In this document: piece by piece, positions 8,858 to 17,271 of the stretch | How positions within the stretch are numbered: the first letter of the stretch is position 1 | Layout: every line of letters begins with the position of its first letter | From: JAAXKN01 sp036261625 | Lineage (GTDB): Bacteria > Bacteroidota > Ignavibacteria > Ignavibacteriales > SURF-24 | Direction of reading: 5' to 3' | DNA length: 64,000 nt | Assembly (NCBI GenBank): GCA_036261625.1 | Contig: DATAKL010000063.1 | Location: 1 to 64,000 of the forward strand | Notes under the pieces: generated by a model | The model's input: only the letters and a program-made list of their open reading frames with translations | The model's database searches: none | Told to the model about the DNA's origin: nothing | Translations under genes and position numbers: made by a program

Positions 8858-11596
8858 ATGATGAAATTAAAGCTACTGTTTTTTTCTTTTTTTCTTCTTT
8901 GTTCTTCACTTATGGCACAGCAGGGTACCGTTTACCTCGTTTTGGGAAGCGACACAGGGACGTGGGACGGGCTGGATGTGTCAAATTACACCCCATATAT
9001 AAAGGGTGACCTTTATACAGTCCCGACCCGCAACGGGTATCTTGTTATGGATGACGCCTTCCGGGATTCATTTACCGATTCCTACGGCGGGCATCTTAAG
9101 CTTACATGGTGGATGATGTCGGGCAATATGTTCAGGCTCTCGGTTAATGCCAACACCCCGAACAAGAACTCCATGATGCCTTACCTAATGATGAAGTATC
9201 ATGGCGATAAGATCAGGCAGTTCGGAGATGAGGTTTCGCTTCATTACCACACCTTCTTCTGGAGCGATTATAACGGCGACGGAATCTATTACTACAACCA
9301 GGCAAAGACTTTCAACGAAAGCCGGGAGGATTTTGATTTTACACTGGCCCAGAACCTGATCGATGAGAATCTGTTCCCCGTATCCTTCAGAAGCGGATGG
9401 CACTTTATGGATAACGACTGGCAAAACTACCTCGATAAGCTACTCCCTTTTTCCATGCATAATGACTATCCTTCAAAAAAACTGGTAGACCCGGAAGAAC
9501 CTCTGGATAATGTAATTGACTGGTCGCAGGCCCCTTCAACGTGGGCACCATTCCATCCTTCGGCAGACAACTACCAGCTGCCGGGAAATCTCAAGGGATG
9601 GGATTTAAGAAGCAGGCACATAGGAGCATCTTCTGCGCAGAAGGAGCTGGACTCCATGTTCGTACGCGCTAACCGGGGACTTGATCAGATGGCATGCTTC
9701 TGGGGACACCTGCCGGAGGAGGACTTTCTGACGAACCTCAAAAGAATCGACTCGCTCGTGCACATATCGGCAAAGAAATTTCCCAACGTCAAATTCCGCT
9801 ACTGCACCGCAGTTGAAGCCATGCAGAGATATCTTAAGACAACAGACGTCACACCGCCAAAGCTTACTGTAAGTCCCGTTGAGGAAAACGGCAAAATTGC
9901 TTTCGACATTACAACCGATGAGGATATCTTCCAGGCTCAGCCTTTCTTTGCCGTTAAGGATGTATATGATAGATATACAATTCTTAACTGCACGAAGACG
10001 GCTCAGATGAGCTGGAGAACGGATTTTACAGATAAAAGCATTCTGGCCAAGGCAGGCGCGGCAGTAACGGACCTCGCGGGCAATCTTTCCAAAAAACTTA
10101 TTAACTTTCTGCCCGATGACTTTTTTGTAGACAACATGGCCTCACAATCAATTAAGGTTAACAGCGGAAGCTGGAGCAATGTAACAGACCATTCCTGCTT
10201 TGACATCTCAAGCCTTAATGCAACGGTCGATGCCAGCGCGGGAGCGTCAATTACAGTTTCCGATACACTCCCCTCTTCAGGCAAATACAACCTGTTCGTG
10301 CAGTTTGCAAAGGTTGATAATTCCGTAGACAGCCTTCAGGTAACAATTCTTAAAGAAGGCGCGCCTGTGGATACAATTACACTTAAAGGGGGACTTAAGC
10401 TCCGGAGCTGGATATATCTTTCCACCATTACTGCAAGCGGCATTACACCGCTTGAGATAAAAATATCCGCCGGAGGAAAGTCTCAGTCGGGTAAAGTAAT
10501 TGCTTTTGATGCCCTTAAGACATCAGCCCTTGTAAAGGACAGGCAGATAATTCTTCCGGCAGATTTTGCGGATCTGGGAGATATTGTTGTCGGGAAGGAA
10601 ACAACGCATACAGTTGTAATTGAAAACAGGGGCATCGGATCACTTCAGATAACAGGCGCCGCGATGTCGGGGAAATACGGTTCTGTAAATTCTAACTTCC
10701 CTGCAACAGTAGGCTCGATGCAGACTTACAGTTTTACTCTAAAGGTGCTGCCGCAGGAGCTGGGTTCTTTTTCCGATACGCTTAAAATATCAAGCGACGA
10801 TCCGGTTAATCCTGTCATAAAAATGGTTATCAGAGGAAATTCTGTTAACTACTTTGAGGCAGTAGATAACGATGACCTTCAAGGCTACAAGGAATCGGGC
10901 TCCTGGTCTTACAGCGTTGCAAAAGGATACATGAGCTCGAGCAGGTTTGCATACCTCAATCAGAAGCCGGGCGCCAGGGCAGCATTTACTGCGGTACTTG
11001 AGAAAGCGGGCACTTATGATTTTCTTTTTACTGTTCCTGCTACAGTAAACGCCTCAAATCATGCGCTTTATGTGCTCACTTACGGAGCAAAGAAGGATTC
11101 CTTCTATGTCGATCAGAATAAAGGAAGCGGAAGCTGGGTTAAAGTTGCATCGCGCTTCATGGAGGCGGGTACCGTCAAAGCTGAGATCATTGATGCCGGG
11201 GGCAACACTACGTCAAATGCAGTCTTAAGAAGTGATGCAGTAAGGTTTAATTTTGTTTCGGATGTAAACGGAGTTGTAAATTCGTCAAATGTGATCCCGA
11301 AAGGTTTTGCACTCAGTCAGAATTACCCGAATCCCTTCAATCCGTCAACGACAATTAAGTACAGTCTGCCGCGTATGTGTCAGGTAACGCTTAAGGTGTT
11401 TGACGTGCTCGGGACAGAAGTTGCTGCTTTATTTAATGGGGCTCAGCCGGCCGGAGAATACAGTTTCAGATTCGACCCAAGGTCTCTCAGTGCAGGCTCG
11501 CTTTCAAGCGGAATATATTTTTATATACTAAAAGCCGTACCTTCAGACGGCAGCGAACCTTTTACACGCACGCTGAAGATGATGTATCTGAAATAA
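8858..11596 (+). CDS. Secreted polysaccharide-deacetylase-like protein with type IX sorting tail
   Basis: About 912 residues. A signal peptide ends at LMAQ. Residues about 24-345 resemble the polysaccharide-deacetylase/glycoside-hydrolase fold (GSDTGTWDG near the start, then EVSLHYHTFFWSD and SFRSGWHFMDNDW as candidate metal or catalytic histidines). About 425-560 and 668-808 are two golvesin/xanthan-lyase-like beta domains (VNSGSWSNV, KESGSWSYS). About 570-665 is an Ig-like anchor domain (DLGDIVVGKETTHTVVIENRG). The tail has QNYPNPFNP and an ILKA-type final strand, a type IX sorting domain. I infer a cell-surface or released carbohydrate-active enzyme. ATGs at 8858 and 8861 are both possible starts; the in-frame GTG at 8852 is less likely. 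A good terminator follows. Confidence 0.8.
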   Translation: MMKLKLLFFSFFLLCSSLMAQQGTVYLVLGSDTGTWDGLDVSNYTPYIKGDLYTVPTRNGYLVMDDAFRDSFTDSYGGHLKLTWWMMSGNMFRLSVNANTPNKNSMMPYLMMKYHGDKIRQFGDEVSLHYHTFFWSDYNGDGIYYYNQAKTFNESREDFDFTLAQNLIDENLFPVSFRSGWHFMDNDWQNYLDKLLPFSMHNDYPSKKLVDPEEPLDNVIDWSQAPSTWAPFHPSADNYQLPGNLKGWDLRSRHIGASSAQKELDSMFVRANRGLDQMACFWGHLPEEDFLTNLKRIDSLVHISAKKFPNVKFRYCTAVEAMQRYLKTTDVTPPKLTVSPVEENGKIAFDITTDEDIFQAQPFFAVKDVYDRYTILNCTKTAQMSWRTDFTDKSILAKAGAAVTDLAGNLSKKLINFLPDDFFVDNMASQSIKVNSGSWSNVTDHSCFDISSLNATVDASAGASITVSDTLPSSGKYNLFVQFAKVDNSVDSLQVTILKEGAPVDTITLKGGLKLRSWIYLSTITASGITPLEIKISAGGKSQSGKVIAFDALKTSALVKDRQIILPADFADLGDIVVGKETTHTVVIENRGIGSLQITGAAMSGKYGSVNSNFPATVGSMQTYSFTLKVLPQELGSFSDTLKISSDDPVNPVIKMVIRGNSVNYFEAVDNDDLQGYKESGSWSYSVAKGYMSSSRFAYLNQKPGARAAFTAVLEKAGTYDFLFTVPATVNASNHALYVLTYGAKKDSFYVDQNKGSGSWVKVASRFMEAGTVKAEIIDAGGNTTSNAVLRSDAVRFNFVSDVNGVVNSSNVIPKGFALSQNYPNPFNPSTTIKYSLPRMCQVTLKVFDVLGTEVAALFNGAQPAGEYSFRFDPRSLSAGSLSSGIYFYILKAVPSDGSEPFTRTLKMMYLK

Positions 11597-11620
11597 AATT
11601 ATCAGAAAATATATGCCAGC

Positions 11621-11648
11621 AAAAGCCCCCGGTAACGGGGGTTTTTTT
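11621..11648 (+). terminator. Rho-independent terminator of the secreted deacetylase-like gene
   Basis: Perfect six-pair stem CCCCCG / CGGGGG with loop GTAA, followed directly by seven T residues, 25 bases after the stop codon. Confidence 0.85.
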
Positions 11649-11656
11649 ATTTTAAA

Positions 11657-11720
11657 ATGCCGCGGCAGCGGCATGGTGTTGATAGCCCAGGGTGATGGAG
11701 CCTGCCTCAGGCGGGCGTGC
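11657..11720. repeat. R1 repeat, left-end fragment
   Basis: The sequence matches the left end of the R1 family (ATGCCGCGG, then AGCGGCATGGT and TTGATAGCCCAGGGTGA), then diverges at about 11705 with no right arm. The rest of the 353-base gap 11597-11949 shows no gene. A 3' remnant around 11800-11870 is GC-rich but not recognisably R1. Confidence 0.65.
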
Positions 11721-11949
11721 TCTTCTTTCTCCGGTGATTATTCTCTTTGCTGCAGCTTATATGCAGTGGGGCATTTCGGGAATTCCTGCAATACCTCATT
11801 TGACTGAACCTGCGCCCGCAACGGCTGCACGGGGCGCCCTTGCGCCTGAGGGTTGAAAACCAGCCGGGCTTCAAAATGGTTAAATGGATTGAGTCCATCA
11901 GATTCGTCGAGGATATTTCACAGGTCAGTAACTCATTTAATTCTTACTG

Positions 11950-13146
11950 TCATTCACCCGAAGAAAGAGTCTTAGCCACCCTGAAGCCCGAGGTGTTGTC
12001 CTTATAGTCCGAGGCTTGTCGCACGCGCACCGTATTGCGGTCGTCGAGGCTGTACCAGCTGCCGCCGCGGAGCGGATGATAGATGCCCGACCGGGGACCT
12101 TCAGGATTGTTTTCGGAACTTGAGGCGTAGTAGGTTTCTCCATACCAGTCCCGGCACCACTCCCAGACGTTGCCTGTCATATCATACAAGCCCAGTTCGT
12201 TAGGCTTTTTTGCACCTGTCTCGTGAGTCATTCCTCCGGAGTTTCCGCTGTTCCAGGCAATTTCATCTAATTTATCGCTTCCGCTATAGCGGCAGCCCTG
12301 ATTTTTATTGCCCCCTCTGGCTGCAAACTCCCATTCGGCTTCGGTTGGAAGTCTGAATTTCTCACCGGTCAGACTTCCGAGCCACCGGCAGTATTCACTG
12401 GCATCCGTCCAGCTGACGTTTATTACAGGTCTTTTTCCTCTTCCCCATCCGTTATCATCGGGTTTCATGCGGCCTGTCTGGTCGCAGAAGCGGTCGTATT
12501 CGTCAAAAGTAACTTCATATTTAGCAATTGCAAAGCTGTCGACCTTCACGCGGTGGACAGGTTTTTCATCACTTTGTCCATCATCCGAGCCCATATCGAA
12601 CCAGCCTTCTTCTATAACCACCATTTCAGGTCCCAGCACAGACTCCCTATAGACAGCAGCTTTTTTATCGCTGAAAAGTTTAACGGCGTCCTGAATGGGG
12701 TTGGAGTTGACGCTTAGGAGGTATTTTTCTTCATAGACCCTACGGGCATCGGAGGCGCGAATAATTCTGAGAATAAAGCTGCCGTCGGAGGATGCATCGG
12801 CGGTAACGACAAATCTGATATCGAGATTGCTGTTTAGCAGTCCAAGCGTACGCCTGTCGGCGGCATCAAGGTTTCTTAAGCCCAGGGTGGCCTGTTGCTG
12901 CTGAAGGGCATCGTAAGGGAATATAAGGAATTTGGTATGAATTCCGGGCTGAGCTTTAAGCACGTCGTAGAATCTCGTTTCGAGGGCGCTGCCGCCCTGG
13001 AAATTAAGAATGCCGATTGGAATGGGTGCTTCCTGCCCCTGGAATGGGTCCGTCTTAAGATCCTCATAGAAGGCCCGCAACTGCTGGGGCATAACAGATT
13101 CCGAGAGGATGAAAAGAATGATTAATATTTTATGGATATAATGCAT
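11950..13146 (-). CDS. Exported SUMF1-fold protein lacking the formylglycine cysteines
   Basis: Protein of 398 residues with a signal peptide (HKILIILFILSESVMPQ). Residues about 22-150 form a TolB/CsgG-like alpha-beta domain (PIPIGILNFQGG, RFVVTADASSDGSFILRI). Residues about 175-395 are a formylglycine-generating-enzyme (SUMF1) fold: MVVIEEGWFDMGSDDG, KPVHRVKVDSFAIAKYEVT, LPTEAEWEFAARGG, YDMTGNVWEWCRDWYG, PLRGGSWYS, SGFRVAK. Genuine formylglycine-generating enzymes need two cysteines after the RGGS motif; here that stretch (SLDDRNTVRVRQASDYKD) has none, so sulfatase activation is unlikely. It is upstream-oriented on the same strand as the kinase cluster, separated by an R1 repeat. Probably a binding or sensor protein of the envelope. 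Confidence 0.85.
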   Translation of the reverse strand: MHYIHKILIILFILSESVMPQQLRAFYEDLKTDPFQGQEAPIPIGILNFQGGSALETRFYDVLKAQPGIHTKFLIFPYDALQQQQATLGLRNLDAADRRTLGLLNSNLDIRFVVTADASSDGSFILRIIRASDARRVYEEKYLLSVNSNPIQDAVKLFSDKKAAVYRESVLGPEMVVIEEGWFDMGSDDGQSDEKPVHRVKVDSFAIAKYEVTFDEYDRFCDQTGRMKPDDNGWGRGKRPVINVSWTDASEYCRWLGSLTGEKFRLPTEAEWEFAARGGNKNQGCRYSGSDKLDEIAWNSGNSGGMTHETGAKKPNELGLYDMTGNVWEWCRDWYGETYYASSSENNPEGPRSGIYHPLRGGSWYSLDDRNTVRVRQASDYKDNTSGFRVAKTLSSGE

Positions 13147-13189
13147 ATGATTTTATATGAATTTCAAAATAAATGAACAATTTCCCAAT

Positions 13190-13507
13190 GCCGCGGACAG
13201 CGGCTTGGTATTGATAGCCCAGGGTGAGGAAGCCCCCGGACGGGGGCGACTGAACCCCGGGAACCGGATCAAAAAAATTTCGGAGCCGCGGCAGCCGCGA
13301 CATATTCCTGTAATTGGTTTGTTTTAATGAAAAATTGATCAATATTATGGTGCTCGAGATTTCCCAAATGATTTCACCCATTTCCCAAATATGGCGCGGC
13401 TGACCGCGGCGCAATGGCGTGTTTGGGGAATTCCCGTTTCCCGGGGTTCCTGCACCCCTGCGGGGTTTGTCACCCTGGGCTATCAATACCAAGCCGCTGT
13501 CCGCGGC
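13190..13507. repeat. R1 dispersed repeat, full copy with 38-bp perfect terminal inverted repeats
   Basis: The two ends, 13190-13227 and 13470-13507, are exact reverse complements over 38 bases (GCCGCGGACAGCGGCTTGGT onward). An inner inverted pair is also visible (GGAGCCGCGGCAGCCGCG at about 13282 against ATGGCGCGGCTGACCGCGG at about 13391). No ORF of interest lies inside and no target duplication is evident. It fills most of the 395-base gap between the SUMF1-fold gene and the kinase gene, so it interrupts what would otherwise be one same-strand gene series. Confidence 0.85.
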
Positions 13508-13541
13508 TTTAAGACCACAACAGGTTATTTTTATTTCTTAC

Positions 13542-15122
13542 TCATTCTCCCACAATTAAATTCACCGCTGCACCCTGGTTTATGCGGCGGCCGGGCTTTG
13601 GAATCTGGCGCAGCACAAGGTTATAATTTGATGCCGTGGATGTAATCTTTGTTACCGCCCCGCTCCTGAGCCCCAGCCGGCGAAGAACTCTGGAGGCTTC
13701 CTGAATCGTCATTCCCTCAATATTTGGAACCGTCCTCTGAACCGCCGGAGGAGTAACATTTGCGGGAGTAGTCCTCTTTACTATAGTTCTGCTTCTTGCT
13801 GTTTCAGAGCCTGTATTTTCTGCCGCAGCTGTATTTTCCTTTGGAGCTGTATTTTCCGCCGGAGGTGTAACTGACATATCAGGTTTTGTTTCCGTATTGG
13901 CGGTAACCTGAGTTGTCGTTTCTTTCTGCTGCGGAATTAAAGGATTTTCATTATATCTGTTATAAACTGTGTAGCCAATGGCTGCTGCAAGGACGAGGAA
14001 AGCCATTACTATCACAACAGGCAGAACATATTTTTTCTTCGGGGGCTCTTCTTCATCATTAAGTTCCAGGACAAATGATTCTTTGCCTTTCTTCAGGACT
14101 TCTTCTTCAGGTTCAGGCGCAATGTCCTCTTTATTAAGTCTAATGGTTTCCAGCCGGAGTTCTTTTATGATCTCGCCTTCAGGGATTTTTCTTTTTCTCA
14201 GGATGGAAGCAAGTTCATTTCCCGTTTGAATTCTTCTGTCGGGATCTTTCTCCAGGCAGGCTTCAATTGCATATTCCATCCATTCCGGGAGCTGCTTGAT
14301 TTGCCTTACCGGTGTATGCGCTTCATTGATGAGTTTATAAATGGTTGTCAGCGGGCTGTCGCCATGGTAAGGGAATCTGCCCGTAAGGGCATTATACATC
14401 ACAACGCCCAGGCTGTAAATATCCGTTCTTCCGTCAATAGGTCTTCCCTCAGCCTGTTCGGGGCTCATAAATTCAGGCGTACCGATTACGGTTCCGGTAA
14501 CGGTAAGCTGGTTTTCATTAGTATTCAGGTGTGCTATGCCGAAATCCGTAAGGACCGGGCGGCCTTCTTTTGTAATATAAATATTGCTGCTTTTAACATC
14601 CCTGTGCACAAGGCTGTTCTTGTGAGCGTAGTCGAGCGCGTGTGCAATGGGTGCAATAATGCTTACGGTCTCCTCAACTGAAATGGGTCCCCGGGCCGCA
14701 AGGAGCTTATGCAGGTCGCGTCCATCCAGGAACTCCATCGACATATAGTGCACGCCGTTATGGGCGCCTTCTTCATAAATTCTAATTATGTTCGGGTGCT
14801 TAAGTCCGGAGAGGGCCTGAGCTTCTCTGTGGAAGCGTCCCACGTATTCCTTTTCATCTGAAAGGTGGAGAGGAAGGATCTTAAGAGCAACCTCGCGCCC
14901 GGACTGCAGCTCTTCGGCTCTGTAGAGAACAGACATTCCGCCATGGCCCAGCTGGTAGACTATCTTAAATTTTTGTGCTAGAGCCCTCTTTACCGCTGCC
15001 GTCGGGTCAGCCGAGGAGGAGGTCTCTTCGAGCCATTCGCCGCAGAAGCGGCATTTGATAGCCGAAGCTTTTATGATTTCTCTGCAGAACGGGCAGAGTT
15101 TTGTTTCTTCTTGAGGAAGCAT
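13542..15122 (-). CDS. PASTA-domain Ser/Thr protein kinase with N-terminal zinc ribbon
   Basis: Transmembrane kinase of 526 residues. Residues 10-27 form a small zinc ribbon (CPFC ... CRFC). The kinase domain (about 54-310) is complete: glycine loop GHGGMSV, K81 (VALK), E100, HRDVKSSN (173-180), DFG (193-195) and SPE (220-222). A charged linker leads to one membrane helix (366-387) and a Thr/Pro-rich extracytoplasmic stretch. A single PASTA domain (about 463-526) could bind cell-wall fragments. It is an RD-type kinase, normally autophosphorylated and opposed by the PP2C phosphatase encoded immediately upstream. The ATG has no Shine-Dalgarno motif; the gap upstream is a 7-bp repeat array. Confidence 0.95.
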   Translation of the reverse strand: MLPQEETKLCPFCREIIKASAIKCRFCGEWLEETSSSADPTAAVKRALAQKFKIVYQLGHGGMSVLYRAEELQSGREVALKILPLHLSDEKEYVGRFHREAQALSGLKHPNIIRIYEEGAHNGVHYMSMEFLDGRDLHKLLAARGPISVEETVSIIAPIAHALDYAHKNSLVHRDVKSSNIYITKEGRPVLTDFGIAHLNTNENQLTVTGTVIGTPEFMSPEQAEGRPIDGRTDIYSLGVVMYNALTGRFPYHGDSPLTTIYKLINEAHTPVRQIKQLPEWMEYAIEACLEKDPDRRIQTGNELASILRKRKIPEGEIIKELRLETIRLNKEDIAPEPEEEVLKKGKESFVLELNDEEEPPKKKYVLPVVIVMAFLVLAAAIGYTVYNRYNENPLIPQQKETTTQVTANTETKPDMSVTPPAENTAPKENTAAAENTGSETARSRTIVKRTTPANVTPPAVQRTVPNIEGMTIQEASRVLRRLGLRSGAVTKITSTASNYNLVLRQIPKPGRRINQGAAVNLIVGE

Positions 15123-15131
15123 GGGAACAAT

Positions 15132-15166
15132 TATGAATTATGAATTATGAATTATGAATTATAAAT
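15132..15166. repeat. Heptanucleotide tandem array between phosphatase and kinase genes
   Basis: Four perfect TATGAAT units (15132-15159) and one TATAAAT unit (15160-15166) fill the 43-bp gap. The array begins inside the phosphatase stop codon (15166-15168) and ends 9 bases before the kinase ATG. The same units recur at 61577. Perfect short tandem repeats can slip during replication and change the spacing between the two genes. Confidence 0.85.
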
Positions 15167-16053
15167 TAAAAGATACCAGACAGAAACAGGTTAAGGAAAA
15201 TCCTCAGCGGGTTTTTGCTGCTGCTGTCGGAGACCGCTCCTTTATCAGGTGGGAATTTTCTTTGTATTATTTTTCTATCCGAGCGCTCAAGGTGCCCGCG
15301 GGCTGCAAGAACGACCGTGATGTTATCAGACGAACCGGTATCGAATGCATAGGAAACAAGCTGTTCTGCGGCAGTTTTTAATGAGCGGGTACCCACAATA
15401 TAATCTTCCATCTCATCAAACCGGCTGCTGGTTTTGTCGGTCATAAGTCCGTCGGAGCAGAGCATGAGTGCTTCTCCTTCGTGGAGCGTATAGAACATTT
15501 CCTTTTCGGGGAATATGTCGGGTTTATCCTTGCCGCCGGTAATTGCGCGCACGAGCAGGTGGCTGAAGCGCTGAAGTTTTTCCGGATCGGCCTTAGGGCC
15601 GAGTTCCTTCTGAAGCTCTCTTAAATACGTATGGTCCTCGGTCATAAGATTAAGCCTGCCATTTTTAAGGAGGTAGAGTCTGCTGTCGCCAATGTTTCCA
15701 ATGGCGTATTTATCTCCTGTAATGAGTGCGCAGATAAGAGTTGAGCCCATCCCCTGAAGGTGCGGCTTCTCTTTCTGTTCCTTAGCCACGGCCTCCTGTG
15801 CCAGGTCGAAAATTCTCCTTAGCATTTCCTTCAGGTCCTCCGGGTAGACCTTGGTGGTAAAGTTGTCGTTCAGGTATTTCCTTGCCGTTTCAATTACAAT
15901 TGCGCTGGCAACCTCGCCGCCTGCAGCCCCGCCCATACCGTCGGCAACAGCGAGGAAATGAGCATCGCCGTTAAAAGACAGTGTGGTGCAGGAATCCTCA
16001 TTATTGCTTCTCCTGCCGGTATAGGAAACCGAATAGAATTCAAGTTCAGGCAT
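15166..16053 (-). CDS. PP2C-family Ser/Thr protein phosphatase
   Basis: Cytoplasmic phosphatase of 295 residues, the usual PrpC/Stp length plus a C-terminal extension. Seen motifs: GRRSNNEDS (about 14-22), VADGMGGAAGGEVAS (about 37-51), GSTLICALI, GNIGDSRLYLL, CSDGLMTD and SSDNITVVL, which supply the metal-binding aspartates of the family. It would reverse phosphorylation by the PASTA kinase encoded 43 bp downstream. The FHA-domain gene ends 30 bp upstream on the same strand, so the three are almost certainly one operon. The final 30 residues, ending in LRIFLNLFLSGIF, are hydrophobic, which may tether the enzyme to the membrane (inference). Confidence 0.95.
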   Translation of the reverse strand: MPELEFYSVSYTGRRSNNEDSCTTLSFNGDAHFLAVADGMGGAAGGEVASAIVIETARKYLNDNFTTKVYPEDLKEMLRRIFDLAQEAVAKEQKEKPHLQGMGSTLICALITGDKYAIGNIGDSRLYLLKNGRLNLMTEDHTYLRELQKELGPKADPEKLQRFSHLLVRAITGGKDKPDIFPEKEMFYTLHEGEALMLCSDGLMTDKTSSRFDEMEDYIVGTRSLKTAAEQLVSYAFDTGSSDNITVVLAARGHLERSDRKIIQRKFPPDKGAVSDSSSKNPLRIFLNLFLSGIF

Positions 16054-16083
16054 TTTTACTTCTTCAGAAGGGAAAAATATTAG

Positions 16084-17271
16084 TTAATTAATTTTATACT
16101 GAAATTCGAGTTCTCCTGTTCTTATTTTCGCATTGGGCTTCAGTTCCGCACATTCGCCCGGCTGAAGCTCCAGGCCGTCTACCTGAGTAAGGTTTGTCTC
16201 GCTCAGGTTTCTTATTAAAAGCTTATGATCCTTATATATCAGTTCTGCCTGGCGGCGCGAGACGGTTCTGAATTTTTCATTAAGCTGTATGTGAGCATAT
16301 GCTTTTTCGCCTGTAACTACTTCCCTGCCGATTGAGACCACGCTGCCTTCTGCAGTTGGGAATCCTGCAATTCTGAACGACTTGCCTTTATCCTCACCAG
16401 AAATTATTTCCAGCTGTCCCGGTATGAAAGTAATTGTCTGAGGCGCAGGGGGCACAATTTTGATAGTTCTGAAATCCGCCTCATATAATTCTGAAGCAGT
16501 TTTTCTTTCAGGTGCAGTTTTTTCAGGTGCAGTTTTTTCAGGCGCAGTTCTTTCGGGCGGAGTTTTTACCAGCCTGATTCTTTCGGGTTTAATTCTTTCG
16601 GAAGGAAAGCTTTCATCTGCATGTCTTTCGGGTGCATGGCTTTCAGGGGTATGTTTTTCGGGCGTATACTTTTCATTTAAGGGTTCCATGCGCGGTCTTG
16701 AGAGGGGGACTTCAACAGGCTTATCCGGCAGAGGGGTTTCCGGCAGATCGGGCATCCCGTTTAAGGATCCGTTTACAGGAAGCGCGTAGATTACATCATC
16801 ATAGTTTCTTTCCCTGCGGCGGCGGAGCTGTGTGTAGACAAATATGGCGGCCAGAAGCAAAAACAGCACTACAAGAAGAATCACAAGAGGATCTGTCCCC
16901 TCGCTTTGGGCTGAAGTGCCTATTGGGTCGAGTGAACTTCTTGTTTTTTCACTTAGAAAAGGCTCTTTGTTCAGGGGATCTATATAAACCGTACCGGCTA
17001 TCCTGTATCTCTTAAAAAGTTCCGGTGCCGCAGAAGAGGTATTTACCTTAAGATGCCCCCCGTACTCCCCGTTAACTATATAGTAACTGGTGGTTTTAGA
17101 GGTGGAGGGTACATACTGCGTAACAATTCCTTCTGTTTCAACGGCTGTACTGCTGAAGGCATCCGGATTTTTGGAAATTTCCTCAATTGTTACTTCTTTC
17201 GACTGAGGGAAAACAGCGGCAGAAAATAAAACAGTGAACAAAAATAAAGCCCGCAATCTGAATCTTCTCAT
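16084..17271 (-). CDS. Membrane-anchored FHA-domain protein
   Basis: Protein of 395 residues: signal peptide (1-22), an extracytoplasmic OB-fold-like domain (about 23-110; VETEGIVTQYVP, RYRIAGTVYID), one membrane helix (about 126-148, LVILLVVLFLLLAAIFVY) followed by RRRRER, a low-complexity Pro/Glu/Lys linker with repeats of the type APEKTAPEKT, and a C-terminal FHA domain (about 285-395; GREVV, SRRQAELIY, NLSETNLTQVDG). FHA domains bind phosphothreonine, so this protein probably docks onto targets of the neighbouring kinase and links them to an envelope sensor. First gene of the FHA-phosphatase-kinase series. The linker repeats may vary in length between strains. Confidence 0.88.
   Translation of the reverse strand: MRRFRLRALFLFTVLFSAAVFPQSKEVTIEEISKNPDAFSSTAVETEGIVTQYVPSTSKTTSYYIVNGEYGGHLKVNTSSAAPELFKRYRIAGTVYIDPLNKEPFLSEKTRSSLDPIGTSAQSEGTDPLVILLVVLFLLLAAIFVYTQLRRRRERNYDDVIYALPVNGSLNGMPDLPETPLPDKPVEVPLSRPRMEPLNEKYTPEKHTPESHAPERHADESFPSERIKPERIRLVKTPPERTAPEKTAPEKTAPERKTASELYEADFRTIKIVPPAPQTITFIPGQLEIISGEDKGKSFRIAGFPTAEGSVVSIGREVVTGEKAYAHIQLNEKFRTVSRRQAELIYKDHKLLIRNLSETNLTQVDGLELQPGECAELKPNAKIRTGELEFQYKIN

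Noticed and set aside
11613..11807. 64-residue ORF after the secreted deacetylase gene
   Set aside because: It starts inside the terminator region and runs through an R1 fragment; no homologous text or ribosome site.
11950..13146. Functional formylglycine-generating enzyme
   Set aside because: The two active-site cysteines after RGGS are absent.
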